DNA from: Rhizobacter sp. SG703
Lineage (GTDB): Bacteria; Pseudomonadota; Gammaproteobacteria; Burkholderiales; Burkholderiaceae_C
Assembly: GCF_012275445.1 (NCBI RefSeq)
Contig: NZ_JAAZQK010000002.1
Coordinates: 496,001-560,000 of the forward strand
Direction of reading: 5' to 3'
DNA: 64,000 bases
This document shows, one piece after another, positions 1 to 8,293 of the stretch (positions are counted from its first letter, which is position 1; the number at the start of each line of letters is the position of its first letter). The notes under the pieces were generated by a model. It was not told where the DNA came from. It saw nothing but the letters and a program-made list of their open reading frames with translations, and searched no databases. A program made the position numbers and the translations under genes.

Positions 1-1273
1 TTTCCGACAGGCCCAGGCCGGCCGCGAGCTGCGCGCGGCCGCCGGCCTTCATCCAGGCATCGGCCTGCTTCGCATAGGCGATCACCTGGCTGATGTCCGA
101 ATCGAAGCCGAACATCCGGTACGGCAGCCCGAGCTGGTCGCAGGTGTCGCGCAGCGCGGCCATGCCGCGCACCAGGTTCGGCCCGCCGCGCCCGAGCACC
201 ACGTACAGCGGCGTCGCGCCGTGCAGCCCGACGTGCTCGCGCAGCGCGTCGGCGATCGCGCGCAGCGTCTCGTGGATGTCGGTGTTGTTCGACTTGCCGC
301 CGATGATGAACAGCACGTTGGCCTGCTTCAGCCAGTGCCGGAAGCAGATGCGCGCGACCTCTTTCATCTTCTCGTACGGCGGGTTGCCGCCGAAGTCGGA
401 CGAGATGATGGCCGCATCGCCGAGCATCTCGGTGACCAGCGAATTGGCGCCGCCGCCGAAGGTGGGCGCGAGGATGGTGCCCGCGTCGTTGACGACGTAG
501 ACGTCGCTCTGGCCCTGGTGCGTGCGCAGCTGGTTGATCTCCTGCTCGAAATCGGAATGGTCGGCAGTGAACAGGTGCGCCGGCAGCCCGAGCCGCGCCC
601 AGCGCGGGTCGTCGCGGTCGAAGCCGCACTTGAAGTCGCAGGCCACCGGCAGCAGCCGGCCCTTCGCGTCCTCGCGCAGGCGGATCGGGTTCAGCTCGAG
701 CGTGGTCATGCCGAAGTCGTGGAACAGCTCCCACAGCTTCGGCAGCTGCTGCACCAGCGGCGAGATGATCTCGCGCGGCGCGCCGATCTCGCTGAGCGCA
801 TTGGCGACGACGAAGGCCTTCAGGCCGGTCAGCGGATCGAAGGGCACGACCGCGAGGTCGCGGCGCTCGACCTCCTCGATGTCGATGCCGCCGCGGTGCG
901 TCAGCGTCATCGTCGGCGCCCGGAAGCGCGTCGAATCGGTGATCGAGAAATAGACCTCGTGCCGCGCCGGCACGCCGGCCTCGAAGGTGACGCCGTTGGC
1001 CTTGGCCCGCTGGTGGCCCACCGCATGCTCGGCGAAATACAGGCGCTCCTTCTCGGCCAGCGCGGTGCGCAGGTCGCTCGCCCGGCCCAGCAGCCCGGCC
1101 TTGCCCTTCTGGCCGATGCCGCCCTTGAACATCGGTTTCACGAACACCTGCCCGTGGCGGTCGATCAGCGACTTGATCTCTTCCTCGCTGGCGCCGGGGC
1201 CGAGCACCTCGGTGGCCGGGAAGCCGACGAACTGCAGCAGGCGCGCGCCGTGGAACATGCCGGTGATCTGCAT
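1..1273 (-). CDS. ATP-grasp carboxylate-CoA ligase / ATP-citrate-lyase-like subunit (3' end cut)
   Basis: The reading frame opens at an ATG at 1273 and is still open after 424 codons at the window edge, so the C-terminus is missing. The N-terminal part looks like the ATP-grasp half of succinyl-CoA synthetase beta or ATP citrate lyase: HGQVFVKPMFKGGIGQKGKA carries the ATP-grasp lysine and glycine loop, and LELNPIRL is the typical metal/substrate strand. The second half resembles the CoA-ligase domain (FGGGANSL and IIGGKSNNTD stretches). By family it would join a carboxylic acid to CoA at the expense of ATP in the cytoplasm; the substrate cannot be read from sequence. An alpha subunit, if there is one, lies outside the window. 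Family is fairly sure, exact reaction is not. Confidence 0.75.
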   Translation of the reverse strand, partial: MQITGMFHGARLLQFVGFPATEVLGPGASEEEIKSLIDRHGQVFVKPMFKGGIGQKGKAGLLGRASDLRTALAEKERLYFAEHAVGHQRAKANGVTFEAGVPARHEVYFSITDSTRFRAPTMTLTHRGGIDIEEVERRDLAVVPFDPLTGLKAFVVANALSEIGAPREIISPLVQQLPKLWELFHDFGMTTLELNPIRLREDAKGRLLPVACDFKCGFDRDDPRWARLGLPAHLFTADHSDFEQEINQLRTHQGQSDVYVVNDAGTILAPTFGGGANSLVTEMLGDAAIISSDFGGNPPYEKMKEVARICFRHWLKQANVLFIIGGKSNNTDIHETLRAIADALREHVGLHGATPLYVVLGRGGPNLVRGMAALRDTCDQLGLPYRMFGFDSDISQVIAYAKQADAWMKAGGRAQLAAGLGLSE

Positions 1274-1428
1274 CGGTGTCTCCTTGTCGTCGCTGGTGCC
1301 GCAACGTGGCCGCGATGATCGGCAGGTGCGCTGTCGAAGTGCTGTCATCCGACGTTCATTCGGGCTGTTCGACGCACAATGTCCGCCTGTCCTGCCCTGG
1401 CCTGCCCGGCCCGCCCTGGAGAACGACG

Positions 1429-1809
1429 ATGCCGACGCCCGACACGCTGGAGCGCTTCATTGCGATGGTCCAGAGCAACGCGCATGCGCAGGCCTGCGAG
1501 GCGTTCTACACCGAGCACTCGACGATGCAGGAGAACCAGGCGCCACCGCGCACCGGCCGCGATGCGCACGTGGCCGGCGAACGCAAGGTGATGGCGCGCG
1601 CGCGGTCGGTGCGCTCGCAGTGCGTGCGGCCGGTGCTGGTGAACGGCGACCACGTCGTGATCCGCTGGATCTTCGATTTCGAATGGCTCGACGGCAGCAC
1701 GACGCACATGGAGGAACTCGCGTGGCAGCGCTGGGAGGGCGAGCGCATTGCCGAGGAGACCTTCTTCTATGATCCGGCGCAACGCGTGCCGCGCCCGGCA
1801 CCCTCCTGA
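1429..1809 (+). CDS. NTF2/SnoaL-like small protein
   Basis: A 126-residue protein beginning MPTPDTLERF, with a purine-rich GGAGAACG stretch before the ATG. Size and pattern (N-terminal helix, then alternating strands ending in WEGERIAEETFFYD) fit the SnoaL/NTF2 cone fold, in which small proteins bind or isomerise hydrophobic ligands in a pocket. The strand VVIRWIFDFEW followed by the ERIAEE strand is characteristic. No catalytic residue pair can be assigned. It is divergent from the ATP-grasp gene and is followed within 20 bases by a GNAT gene, so the two may be co-transcribed. Function is unknown beyond the fold. Confidence 0.7.
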   Translation: MPTPDTLERFIAMVQSNAHAQACEAFYTEHSTMQENQAPPRTGRDAHVAGERKVMARARSVRSQCVRPVLVNGDHVVIRWIFDFEWLDGSTTHMEELAWQRWEGERIAEETFFYDPAQRVPRPAPS

Positions 1810-1828
1810 ATCCCCCGGAGCACTTCGA

Positions 1829-2263
1829 TTGGCATTGACCTGGACCACCAGCTGGCACGGCATCGGCTGGGATGAACTGGAGGCGCTGTACCGCGCCGCG
1901 GCACTGGGCAGCAAGAGCGCCGCGCTGCTGCAGACGGTGTTCACCAACAGCCGCTTCAGCTGCTTCGCGCGCGACGCCGACGGCCGGCTGGTGGCCGCCG
2001 GGCGGGTGCTGTCCGACGGCGCCGACTGCGCCTACCTGTGCGACGTCGCCGTCCACCCCGACCGGCAGGGGCGCGGCGCGGGCGCCGAGGTGGTGTCGCG
2101 GCTGCTCGCGATGTGCGCCGGGCACCGCAAGATCATCCTGTACGCCGTGCCCGGCAGGGAGCCGTTCTACCGCCGATTCGGCTTCCGGCGGATGCGCACC
2201 GCGATGGCGATCTTCGACGACCAGGCGGCAGCGTTCGCCAAGGGACACATCGATGCCGAATGA
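1829..2263 (+). CDS. GNAT family N-acetyltransferase
   Basis: A protein of 144 residues if it begins at the TTG at 1829, which has a CCGGAG site 8 bases upstream; an ATG at 1769 is the alternative and would overlap the previous gene. The acetyl-CoA binding motif A is clear: CDVAVHPDRQGRGAGAEVV contains the Q/RxxGxG/A loop. The end AVPGREPFYRRFGFRRM is the usual GNAT C-terminal segment with the conserved Y. It should transfer an acetyl group from acetyl-CoA to an amine; the substrate is not deducible. Start choice is an inference. Confidence 0.8.
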   Translation: MALTWTTSWHGIGWDELEALYRAAALGSKSAALLQTVFTNSRFSCFARDADGRLVAAGRVLSDGADCAYLCDVAVHPDRQGRGAGAEVVSRLLAMCAGHRKIILYAVPGREPFYRRFGFRRMRTAMAIFDDQAAAFAKGHIDAE

Positions 2264-2297
2264 CGGGTTCTCGCTCGCGATCGTCGGGGCCTGAGCG

Positions 2298-2798
2298 ATG
2301 CGTCCGGACCAGTGGCCGGCGCAGGCCGCCCTCGCGACGATCGGCCTGTACCAGCGCTTCGTCTCGCCGCACAAGGGTTTCCGTTGTGCGCATTCGGTGC
2401 AGACGGGCCGGCGTGGCTGTTCGGCGCTCGGTGCGCGGGCGATCCGCCGCCATGGGCTGTGGAACGGCCTGGACGTGCTCGGTGGCCGGCTCGATGCCTG
2501 TGCGCTGAGCCACGAGGAATTGCGGGCGGTACGCAACAAGCCGGGGCTGCACCCGCAATCGGGCCTGTGCGACTTCGATTGTGGCGGAGCCGATTGCAAC
2601 CCCTTCGATGCCTGCGATGTCGCCGAGTGCGCCTGCGATGCGGCGGACTGCCTGGATTGCTTCGACCGTCGCAAACGCTGCAGCCGGAACTCCTCCGCCG
2701 ACGCCGCCCGCGAGCGGATCCTCGCGCGGCAGAATCGGCGCAAGGCGCCACCGCACTTGACGCCACCACCCACCCCCGCACCGCCGAAGGAGCCTTGA
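2298..2798 (+). CDS. yidD: YidD-like membrane protein insertion factor with Cys-rich tail
   Basis: The first 80 or so residues match YidD: LYQRFVSPHKGFRCAHSVQ followed by GCSALGARAIRRHG, equivalent to the family's P-x-C-R-(F/Y)-P-T-C-S-Y-A-x-x-A-I pattern though less strict. YidD is a small amphipathic inner-membrane-associated protein that assists YidC insertion. This copy is 166 residues, about twice the usual length. Residues 90-135 form an extension holding ten cysteines in a CDFDC...CNPFDAC...CAC...CLDC pattern. It is not beside yidC or rpmH, where the canonical gene lies, so it is probably a second, specialised paralogue. The stop shares one base with the next ATG, implying translational coupling to a small membrane protein. 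Confidence 0.7.
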   Translation: MRPDQWPAQAALATIGLYQRFVSPHKGFRCAHSVQTGRRGCSALGARAIRRHGLWNGLDVLGGRLDACALSHEELRAVRNKPGLHPQSGLCDFDCGGADCNPFDACDVAECACDAADCLDCFDRRKRCSRNSSADAARERILARQNRRKAPPHLTPPPTPAPPKEP

Positions 2799-3064
2799 TG
2801 CGCACCGCCCTGTTCCTGACCGCCGGCCTGCTGCTGCTCGCGTCGATGCTGGTGCTGGCCCGCCTGTTCGTCGCCCACTACCCGGCCGCGGTGACCTGGG
2901 CCGGCGCCGGCTTCCTCGCGCTATGGCTGCTGATCTGCGCCGTCAACATGTGGGTGGGCGTGGCCCGCGCGGGCTATTCGGTGGGCGAAGAACTGCCGAT
3001 CCTGCTGCTCAACTTCGCCGTGCCGGCTGCGGTCGGCCTGCTGCTGGCCTGGAAACTTCGCTAG
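2798..3064 (+). CDS. Small membrane protein of unknown function
   Basis: An 88-residue, very hydrophobic protein with three predicted membrane spans (about residues 3-24, 31-52 and 67-86), joined by the short loop AGYSVGEELP. Its ATG shares an adenine with the stop of the YidD-like gene and is preceded by AAGGAGCC, a strong ribosome site, so the pair is very likely co-translated. I do not recognise the family. The linkage suggests a membrane role related to the YidD-like protein, which is inference only. Confidence 0.65.
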   Translation: MRTALFLTAGLLLLASMLVLARLFVAHYPAAVTWAGAGFLALWLLICAVNMWVGVARAGYSVGEELPILLLNFAVPAAVGLLLAWKLR

Positions 3065-3074
3065 GAGACACCCG

Positions 3075-3344
3075 ATGTGCCGCAACATCAAGACCTTGTT
3101 CAACTTCGAGCCGCCGGCCACCGAGCTGGAGATCCGCGATGCGTCGCTGCAGTTCGTGCGCAAGCTGAGCGGCTTCACGGTGCCGTCGAAGGCCAATGAA
3201 GCGGCGTTCGAGCGTGCGGTGGCCGAGGTCGCCGCGTCGGCGCGCCGGCTGATCGATTCGATGGTGACCAGCGCCGAACCGCGTGACCGCGAGGTCGAGG
3301 CCGCGAAGGCGCGCGAACGAAGCGCCGCGCGCTTTGGCACTTGA
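3075..3344 (+). CDS. DUF2277 family protein
   Basis: An 89-residue protein beginning MCRNIKTLFNFEPPATELEI, the signature opening of the DUF2277 family, whose members share MCRNI(K/R)xL(F/Y)NFEPP. It is mostly helical, charged and without membrane segments or a signal. The start has TAGGAGAC upstream. Family function is unknown. It is the last gene of the plus-strand group and ends facing the hybrid kinase 44 bases away. Confidence 0.85.
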   Translation: MCRNIKTLFNFEPPATELEIRDASLQFVRKLSGFTVPSKANEAAFERAVAEVAASARRLIDSMVTSAEPRDREVEAAKARERSAARFGT

Positions 3345-3387
3345 GGCACTTGAGCGTGAGTCGGTGGTAGCCCGGATGGGCAACCGG

Positions 3388-5463
3388 CTACGGTTTCAAC
3401 ATCTCGGCCACTTTCGCCAGCAGGTCGGGCTTGGAGAACGGCTTGTCCAGCCCGGCGCAGCGCGTCGCCTTCAGGAACTCGCTGGCATCGGGCGACAGCG
3501 TGTCGCCGGTGACGAACAGGAAACGCTGCGCCAGCTCCGGCTGCCGCGCCGACGCGGCCCGCCACAGCGCCGCGCCGTCCATGTCGGGCATCCGCAGGTC
3601 GGACACCACCGCGTCGAAACGCGCCGCGTCCAGCAGCTCCAGCGCCACCGCGCCCGACAGCGCCGTCGCGACCGCATAGCCGGCACGCTCCAGCATGTCG
3701 CGCAGCAGCTCGGCCAGCTCGGGCTCGTCGTCGACCACCAGCACCTGCGCCAACGCCGGCACCTCGGCCGGCGGCGCCACCGGCTCCTCGGCGGGCGGCT
3801 CGGCCTCGCCGCTCAGCGGCAGGCTCAAGCGGAACGACGCGCCCTGCGCCGTCGATTCGAGCACCAGCTCGCCGCCGTGCTCGCGCGCCACCGAGCGCGA
3901 CACCGACAGGCCCAGCCCGGTGCCCAGTCCTTCCGGCTTGGTGGTGAAGAAGGTCTCGAACAGCCGCGCACGCACCTCGGGCGCGACGCCCGGTCCGGTG
4001 TCGACGACGCGCAGCCACACCCGCGGCTCGCGGTCGGTACGGCGCTGCTCGACGCCGCTGCTGACGTGCACGCGGCGCTCCCCGACCGTCAGCGTCAGCG
4101 CCTGCTGCGCATTGACCATCAGGTTCAGCACGATCTGCGAGATCTGGTCGCCGTCGCCCATCACGCTCGGCAGCTGCGGCGCCAGGTCGAGCTGCAGCGC
4201 GACGTTGTGGCTGCGGTAGGTGTAGCCCAGCAGGTCGGCCGCCGCGCGCACCAGGTCGTTCAAGGCCACCGCGCCGCGCTGCGACGGCCGGCTGCGCGCC
4301 ATGTTCAGGAAGGTGCGCACGATGCGCCCGCAGCGTTCGGCCGCCTCGCGGATGCGCTGCACGTCGTGCTGCAGGTCGCGTCGGTCCTCGCACTTTTCCT
4401 CGAGCAGCGTGGCGCGGCCCATCACGATCGCGAGCGGGTTGTTCAGCTCGTGCGCGACGCCGGCCAGCAGGCTGCCCATCGCGGTCAGGCGCTCGCTCTG
4501 GCGCAGCGCCTCGCGCTGGCGCTCGATCTGGCGCGCCGCATCGTGGCGCTCGGACACGTCGGCGATCGACGCGGTGTAGAACGCGGTGCCGCCGACATCG
4601 CTGCGCCACAGCACCATCTCGATCGGGAACTCGCTGCCGTCGGCGCGCAGCGCATGCAGCTCCATGCGCTTGCCCAGCACCTGCGCCGGGCCGCCGGCCT
4701 GCATGCGGCGCAGCCCCGCCTCATGCGCTGCGCGGTGGCGCTCGGGCACGATCACCTCGCTGACCGGCCGGCCGACCACCTCGGCACGCCGGCGCCCGAA
4801 GATCGTCTCGGCCGACGGGTTGAATTCGACGATGCGGCCGTCGGCGTCGGTCGAGATCAGCGCGGCCAGCGCATGGTCGACGATCGCCGACTTCAGCGCC
4901 TCGCTGGCGCGCAGCTGCTCCTGGCGCAGCGCGAGTTCCTCTTCGCCGAGCCGCAGGTCGGTGTGGTCGAGCCCGCAGACCACCACCGCCTGCACCGGCC
5001 CGCCGCCGGGCGTGTACGGCACCAGCACCTGCTCGCGGTAGCGCCGGCCCTGCAGCTGGTAGTTGACCCAGCCCTGCAGATGCAGCGACTCGCCGGCGAA
5101 CAGCCGCTCGAAGATCGGCACGAAACTGCGGTACACGCCGTCGTCGAGCACCTCGGACATGTGGCGGCCGATCACCCGCTCGGCGGGCAGCCCCATGAAG
5201 CGCAGCGCTTCGAGGTTGGCGTACAGGTAGCGCGCGTCGCGGCCGATCACCGCGACGCGGGTGTTGATGTGCTCCAGCAGCACGCCCATCAGCACCGGAT
5301 CGAGCATCGGCAGCGACGGCGGCCGCTCCCCCCAGCGCGTCTGCGACCAGCGCAGCTCGCGCTGGTCGACAGCCCCTCGCCCGACGGGTACATCGGTCGA
5401 TCCCCCGAGGGGATGCGGGCCGGCTTGGGACGGCCCGTCGCTCGGCCCGCCCGGCGGGCTCAT
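3388..5463 (-). CDS. PAS-PAS hybrid sensor histidine kinase with receiver domain
   Basis: A soluble 691-residue kinase. The order is: proline-rich N-terminus, PAS domain (about 60-170), second PAS domain (about 190-310, with NPSAETIFGRRRAEVVGRPV), HisKA with the phospho-accepting histidine in GVAHELNNPLA, HATPase with N box NLMVNAQQAL and G boxes DTGPGVAP and GLGTGLGLSV, then a C-terminal receiver with DD pair VLVVDDEP and phospho-acceptor SDLRMPDMDG. No membrane segment is visible, so it should sense a cytoplasmic signal such as redox or a small ligand. The ATG overlaps the stop of the alanyl-tRNA editing gene by four bases (ATGA). No DNA-binding partner is adjacent. Confidence 0.9.
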   Translation of the reverse strand: MSPPGGPSDGPSQAGPHPLGGSTDVPVGRGAVDQRELRWSQTRWGERPPSLPMLDPVLMGVLLEHINTRVAVIGRDARYLYANLEALRFMGLPAERVIGRHMSEVLDDGVYRSFVPIFERLFAGESLHLQGWVNYQLQGRRYREQVLVPYTPGGGPVQAVVVCGLDHTDLRLGEEELALRQEQLRASEALKSAIVDHALAALISTDADGRIVEFNPSAETIFGRRRAEVVGRPVSEVIVPERHRAAHEAGLRRMQAGGPAQVLGKRMELHALRADGSEFPIEMVLWRSDVGGTAFYTASIADVSERHDAARQIERQREALRQSERLTAMGSLLAGVAHELNNPLAIVMGRATLLEEKCEDRRDLQHDVQRIREAAERCGRIVRTFLNMARSRPSQRGAVALNDLVRAAADLLGYTYRSHNVALQLDLAPQLPSVMGDGDQISQIVLNLMVNAQQALTLTVGERRVHVSSGVEQRRTDREPRVWLRVVDTGPGVAPEVRARLFETFFTTKPEGLGTGLGLSVSRSVAREHGGELVLESTAQGASFRLSLPLSGEAEPPAEEPVAPPAEVPALAQVLVVDDEPELAELLRDMLERAGYAVATALSGAVALELLDAARFDAVVSDLRMPDMDGAALWRAASARQPELAQRFLFVTGDTLSPDASEFLKATRCAGLDKPFSKPDLLAKVAEMLKP

Positions 5464-6209
5464 GCGAACCCCAGCACCACCCGCCGCGTCTGGGCGGACT
5501 TCTTCTCGATCTTCGTGACGACCACCGCGCCGATGTCGGCGGTGTTCGCGACGTGCGTGCCGCCGCAGGGCTGCAGGTCGACGCCCTCGATCTCCAGCAC
5601 CCGCACCCGCCCCAGCCCACGCGGCGGCTGCACGCTCATGCTGCGCACCAGGCCGGGGTTGGCGTCGAGTTCGGCCTCGCTGATCCAGCGGTGGCGCACC
5701 GGGTGCGCGCCGGCCACCAGCCGGGCCAGGCCGGCGGTCAGCGCCTCCTTGTCGAGCGGGTCGGTCATGTGGAAATCGAGCCGGGCCGAATCGGCGGTGA
5801 TCGAGCAGCCGTCGACCGGGTGCGGCACCAGCGCGCACAACAGGTGGGTCGCGGTGTGGAAGCGCATGTGGCGCGCGCGGCGGGCGCGGTCGATGCGGGC
5901 GGTGACCGGCTGGCCGACCGCGAGGACCGCGAGCAGCTCCTCCTGCCCCGGCGCCGGCACGTGGACGATCTCGCCGGGCGCGGCGCCCTTGCGGGTGTCG
6001 GCGATCTGCAGCACACGGCCGTCGGCCAGCCGCAGCTCGCCGCGGTCGCCGGCCTGCCCGCCGCCGAGCGGGTAGAACACCGTGCGGTCGAGTTGCACGC
6101 CGGTCTCGCCGAGCGCGACGATGCGGGCCTCGCAGTCGTCGAGCGCGGCGTCTTCGCGGAACAGTTCTTCCGTCATCGGTTCTGTCTTCGGTTCGGTCAT
6201 CGCAGCCAT
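5460..6209 (-). CDS. alaX: Alanyl-tRNA editing protein, AlaX type
   Basis: Resembles the free-standing editing domain of alanyl-tRNA synthetase, which hydrolyses Ser- or Gly-tRNA(Ala) in trans. Visible landmarks are FYPLGGGQAGDRG (the AlaX-II type GGGQ-x-G-D-x-G), the zinc-binding HTATHLL motif, and the second metal motif CGGTHVANTADIG near the C-terminus. It has 249 residues from the ATG at 6209; ATGs at 6200 and 6176 are also possible, and the last matches the usual family start MTEELF. It begins 8 bases after the hydrolase stop and its own stop overlaps the kinase start, so all three genes may form one transcript. Confidence 0.88.
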   Translation of the reverse strand: MAAMTEPKTEPMTEELFREDAALDDCEARIVALGETGVQLDRTVFYPLGGGQAGDRGELRLADGRVLQIADTRKGAAPGEIVHVPAPGQEELLAVLAVGQPVTARIDRARRARHMRFHTATHLLCALVPHPVDGCSITADSARLDFHMTDPLDKEALTAGLARLVAGAHPVRHRWISEAELDANPGLVRSMSVQPPRGLGRVRVLEIEGVDLQPCGGTHVANTADIGAVVVTKIEKKSAQTRRVVLGFA

Positions 6210-6217
6210 CCTGTCGA

Positions 6218-7093
6218 TCAAGCGGGTTCGGTGATGAAGCGGCGCAGCACGTCGAAGGCCTCGTTCGGCTTCTCGCGCCAGGCGCCATGGCCGATGCCGG
6301 GGAACGCATGGAACTGCCGCCAGGCCGCGGGCAGCGCCGCGGCGATGTCCTGCGCGTCGGCCAGCGGGCACACCGGGTCGAGCTCGCCGGCCAGCACCAG
6401 CACCGGGCATTGGGCGACGGCCAGCCCGGGCAGCAGGTTCATCTGCCGCTGCTCGCCGCGGATGAAGGCCTGCAGGATCTCCGGCGCAGTGAAGCGCCAC
6501 GGCGCGCTCTCGACCCGGCCGACCAGGCTCGGGTTGTACAGCGGCTTGCAGACGCGCTGGTAGACGGCGTTGTTCTCGTCGTTCGGATCGGCCCAGAAGC
6601 GCTCGGCCACCGTGCGCGCCTCGGCGCCGCCGAGCTGCTCGAACATCGCGAGCTTGCGCGGCATCGCCATGCTGCCGGCGGTGCTGGACAGGATCACCTT
6701 GGCCGCATGCGCCGGATGGCGCGCGATGTAGCGCTGCGCGACGAAGCCGCCGAACGACTGGCCGAGCACGATCGGCTTGACGATGCCGAGCGCGTCGCAC
6801 AGCCGCACCACGTCGTCGGCCCAGGTGTCGAGCGTCCATTCCGACGGCGGGCGGCGGTCGCTCATGCCGTGGCCGCGGTGGTCGTAGTAGACGACCTGGA
6901 CCAGGTCGGCCAGGCGGGAGAAGAGCGGCTTGAAAGCCACGTGGTCGAAACCGGGGCCGCCGTGCAGCAGCACGAGGCTGGGCTTCTCCCGCACGCCGTT
7001 GCCGTCGGGGACGAGGCCGGGGCCTTCGACGTCGACGAACAGCCTGACACCGGGCTCGATCTGGATGCGCACGCGCTGGCCTTCGTTGTTCAA
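6218..7093 (-). CDS. Alpha/beta hydrolase, proline iminopeptidase-like
   Basis: A 291-residue single-domain hydrolase. HGGPGFDH is the oxyanion-hole motif of the proline iminopeptidase group, GQSFGG is the nucleophile elbow with the catalytic serine, and the triad Asp and His are probably in AGELDPVCP and PGIGHGAW. There is no signal peptide, so it is cytoplasmic. The substrate is not evident; many relatives cleave small esters, amides or lactones rather than peptides. The reading frame's first start is TTG at 7093; a GTG at 7075 preceded by GAAGG is an alternative. Confidence 0.82.
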   Translation of the reverse strand: MNNEGQRVRIQIEPGVRLFVDVEGPGLVPDGNGVREKPSLVLLHGGPGFDHVAFKPLFSRLADLVQVVYYDHRGHGMSDRRPPSEWTLDTWADDVVRLCDALGIVKPIVLGQSFGGFVAQRYIARHPAHAAKVILSSTAGSMAMPRKLAMFEQLGGAEARTVAERFWADPNDENNAVYQRVCKPLYNPSLVGRVESAPWRFTAPEILQAFIRGEQRQMNLLPGLAVAQCPVLVLAGELDPVCPLADAQDIAAALPAAWRQFHAFPGIGHGAWREKPNEAFDVLRRFITEPA

Positions 7094-7138
7094 CCAGGGA
7101 GCGATCTTGCCACGCCCGGCCGAGCGGCCAAGCGGCGG

Positions 7139-7894
7139 CTATCCGTTCAAGAGGCGCTGGCGCTTTTGCGTCTGGTCGATGTAGCGCTGCAGCGCGCGCG
7201 TGACGTCGCTGGCGGGGTTGACGATCTCGCAGCCGAGGCGCACGCCGCGCGAATCGGGGTTGATCGAGGTCACGTGCTGCAGGCGCAGCGCGACGTGGAT
7301 CCGCGTGTCGACGTCGAGGTCCATCTGCACGCCGTTCAGCACCACGCCGGGCGGCAGCGGCGGCACGTCGTCGGGCAGGAACAGCGCGCAGCCGCCGATG
7401 CTCACGTCGAGCACGCGCAGCGCGAGCGGCATCTCGTGGATGGCCGGGTGGCGCATGCGCGCCATCGGGGTGCTGCGCAGCAGCGGCCGCACCCGGAAGC
7501 CGCTGCGGCGCTGGAAGCGGAACAGCTCGCGCGGCATCGCGCAGTTGAGCACCGCGTTGCGGCCGTTGTGCACCACCACCAGCCCGATCGCATCGAACTG
7601 CAGCTTGATGCTGTCCAGGTAGGCGACCGCGACGGCATCGGCCGACTCGACCAGCGACTGCACCTGGTTGCTCTCGGCTTCGGCACTGAAGCTGATCACG
7701 CCGCGCAGCGCGTCCATCGACCACAGCGTGGTGGTGTAGGTCGCGCCGTCGCTGCCGTTCAGGTGGACGATCACGTTGCCGTCCTGCAGCCGCTTGAGCA
7801 TCGCCAGCACCTCGGGCACGGCGGAGATGCGGAAATCATCCAGCCCGCCATGGGCGGCGGACAGCGCGTCCAGCGGCATCGGCATCGTGTCCAA
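7139..7894 (-). CDS. ycgR: Flagellar brake protein YcgR (PilZ domain)
   Basis: A two-domain protein of 251 residues. The N-terminal YcgR/PilZN domain (about 18-120) is followed by a PilZ domain carrying the cyclic-di-GMP signature: RRSGFRVRP (RxxxR) and, about 50 residues later, DVSIGGCAL (DxSxxG). By family it binds c-di-GMP and acts on the flagellar motor to slow swimming. It follows fliS and fliT by 34 bases on the same strand, so it probably shares their sigma-28 promoter. The TTG start at 7894 is preferred because GGAG lies 6 bases upstream, whereas the ATG at 7885 has no well-spaced site. Confidence 0.9.
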   Translation of the reverse strand: MDTMPMPLDALSAAHGGLDDFRISAVPEVLAMLKRLQDGNVIVHLNGSDGATYTTTLWSMDALRGVISFSAEAESNQVQSLVESADAVAVAYLDSIKLQFDAIGLVVVHNGRNAVLNCAMPRELFRFQRRSGFRVRPLLRSTPMARMRHPAIHEMPLALRVLDVSIGGCALFLPDDVPPLPPGVVLNGVQMDLDVDTRIHVALRLQHVTSINPDSRGVRLGCEIVNPASDVTRALQRYIDQTQKRQRLLNG

Positions 7895-7928
7895 GTTCGG
7901 CTCCGGTCAGGGGGACAGACCCTCGCGG

Positions 7929-8228
7929 TCAGTGGACGGTCTTCGGCTTGCCGGCCAGGATCGCGTCCAGGTCTTCGAGCCAGGGTTCGGCCAGGTGGCG
8001 GATCTCGGCGTCGTTGACGAGGATGCGCTGCATGATGCGCGATTTCAACTGGGCTTCTTCCGAATCCAGCGGGCGCTGCGACGCGGCGTGCTTCAGTTGC
8101 GAGATCAGCACGGCGCAAGCGCCTTCAAGCTTGACCACGTGGTCCCAGTTGCCGACGCGGGCGGCTTCGAGCATGTCCTGGCTGGCGCGCTCGATGGCTT
8201 CGTAGTAGTTCAGCAGGGCCTTGTTCAT
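7929..8228 (-). CDS. fliT: Flagellar protein FliT
   Basis: A 99-residue, largely helical protein starting MNKALLNYYEAIERASQDML, in the slot after fliS where FliT sits. FliT is the export chaperone of the filament cap protein FliD and, in enterics, also binds FlhDC to repress class 2 genes. The ATG at 8228 is chosen because GGAG lies 9 bases ahead; an upstream in-frame ATG near 8276 has no such site. Sequence conservation in this family is low, so the call leans on length, helix pattern and context. Confidence 0.8.
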   Translation of the reverse strand: MNKALLNYYEAIERASQDMLEAARVGNWDHVVKLEGACAVLISQLKHAASQRPLDSEEAQLKSRIMQRILVNDAEIRHLAEPWLEDLDAILAGKPKTVH

Positions 8229-8293
8229 GGGGTGGTCTCCGTTGTCGTTCGACCGGTCGATCTGGAAATGCTTCATGGTGTGCGGTCCGTCGG

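Noticed and set aside
221-1318. Plus-strand frame of 365 codons overlapping the ATP-grasp gene.
   Set aside because: It is antisense to a well-conserved protein and shows no recognisable domain.
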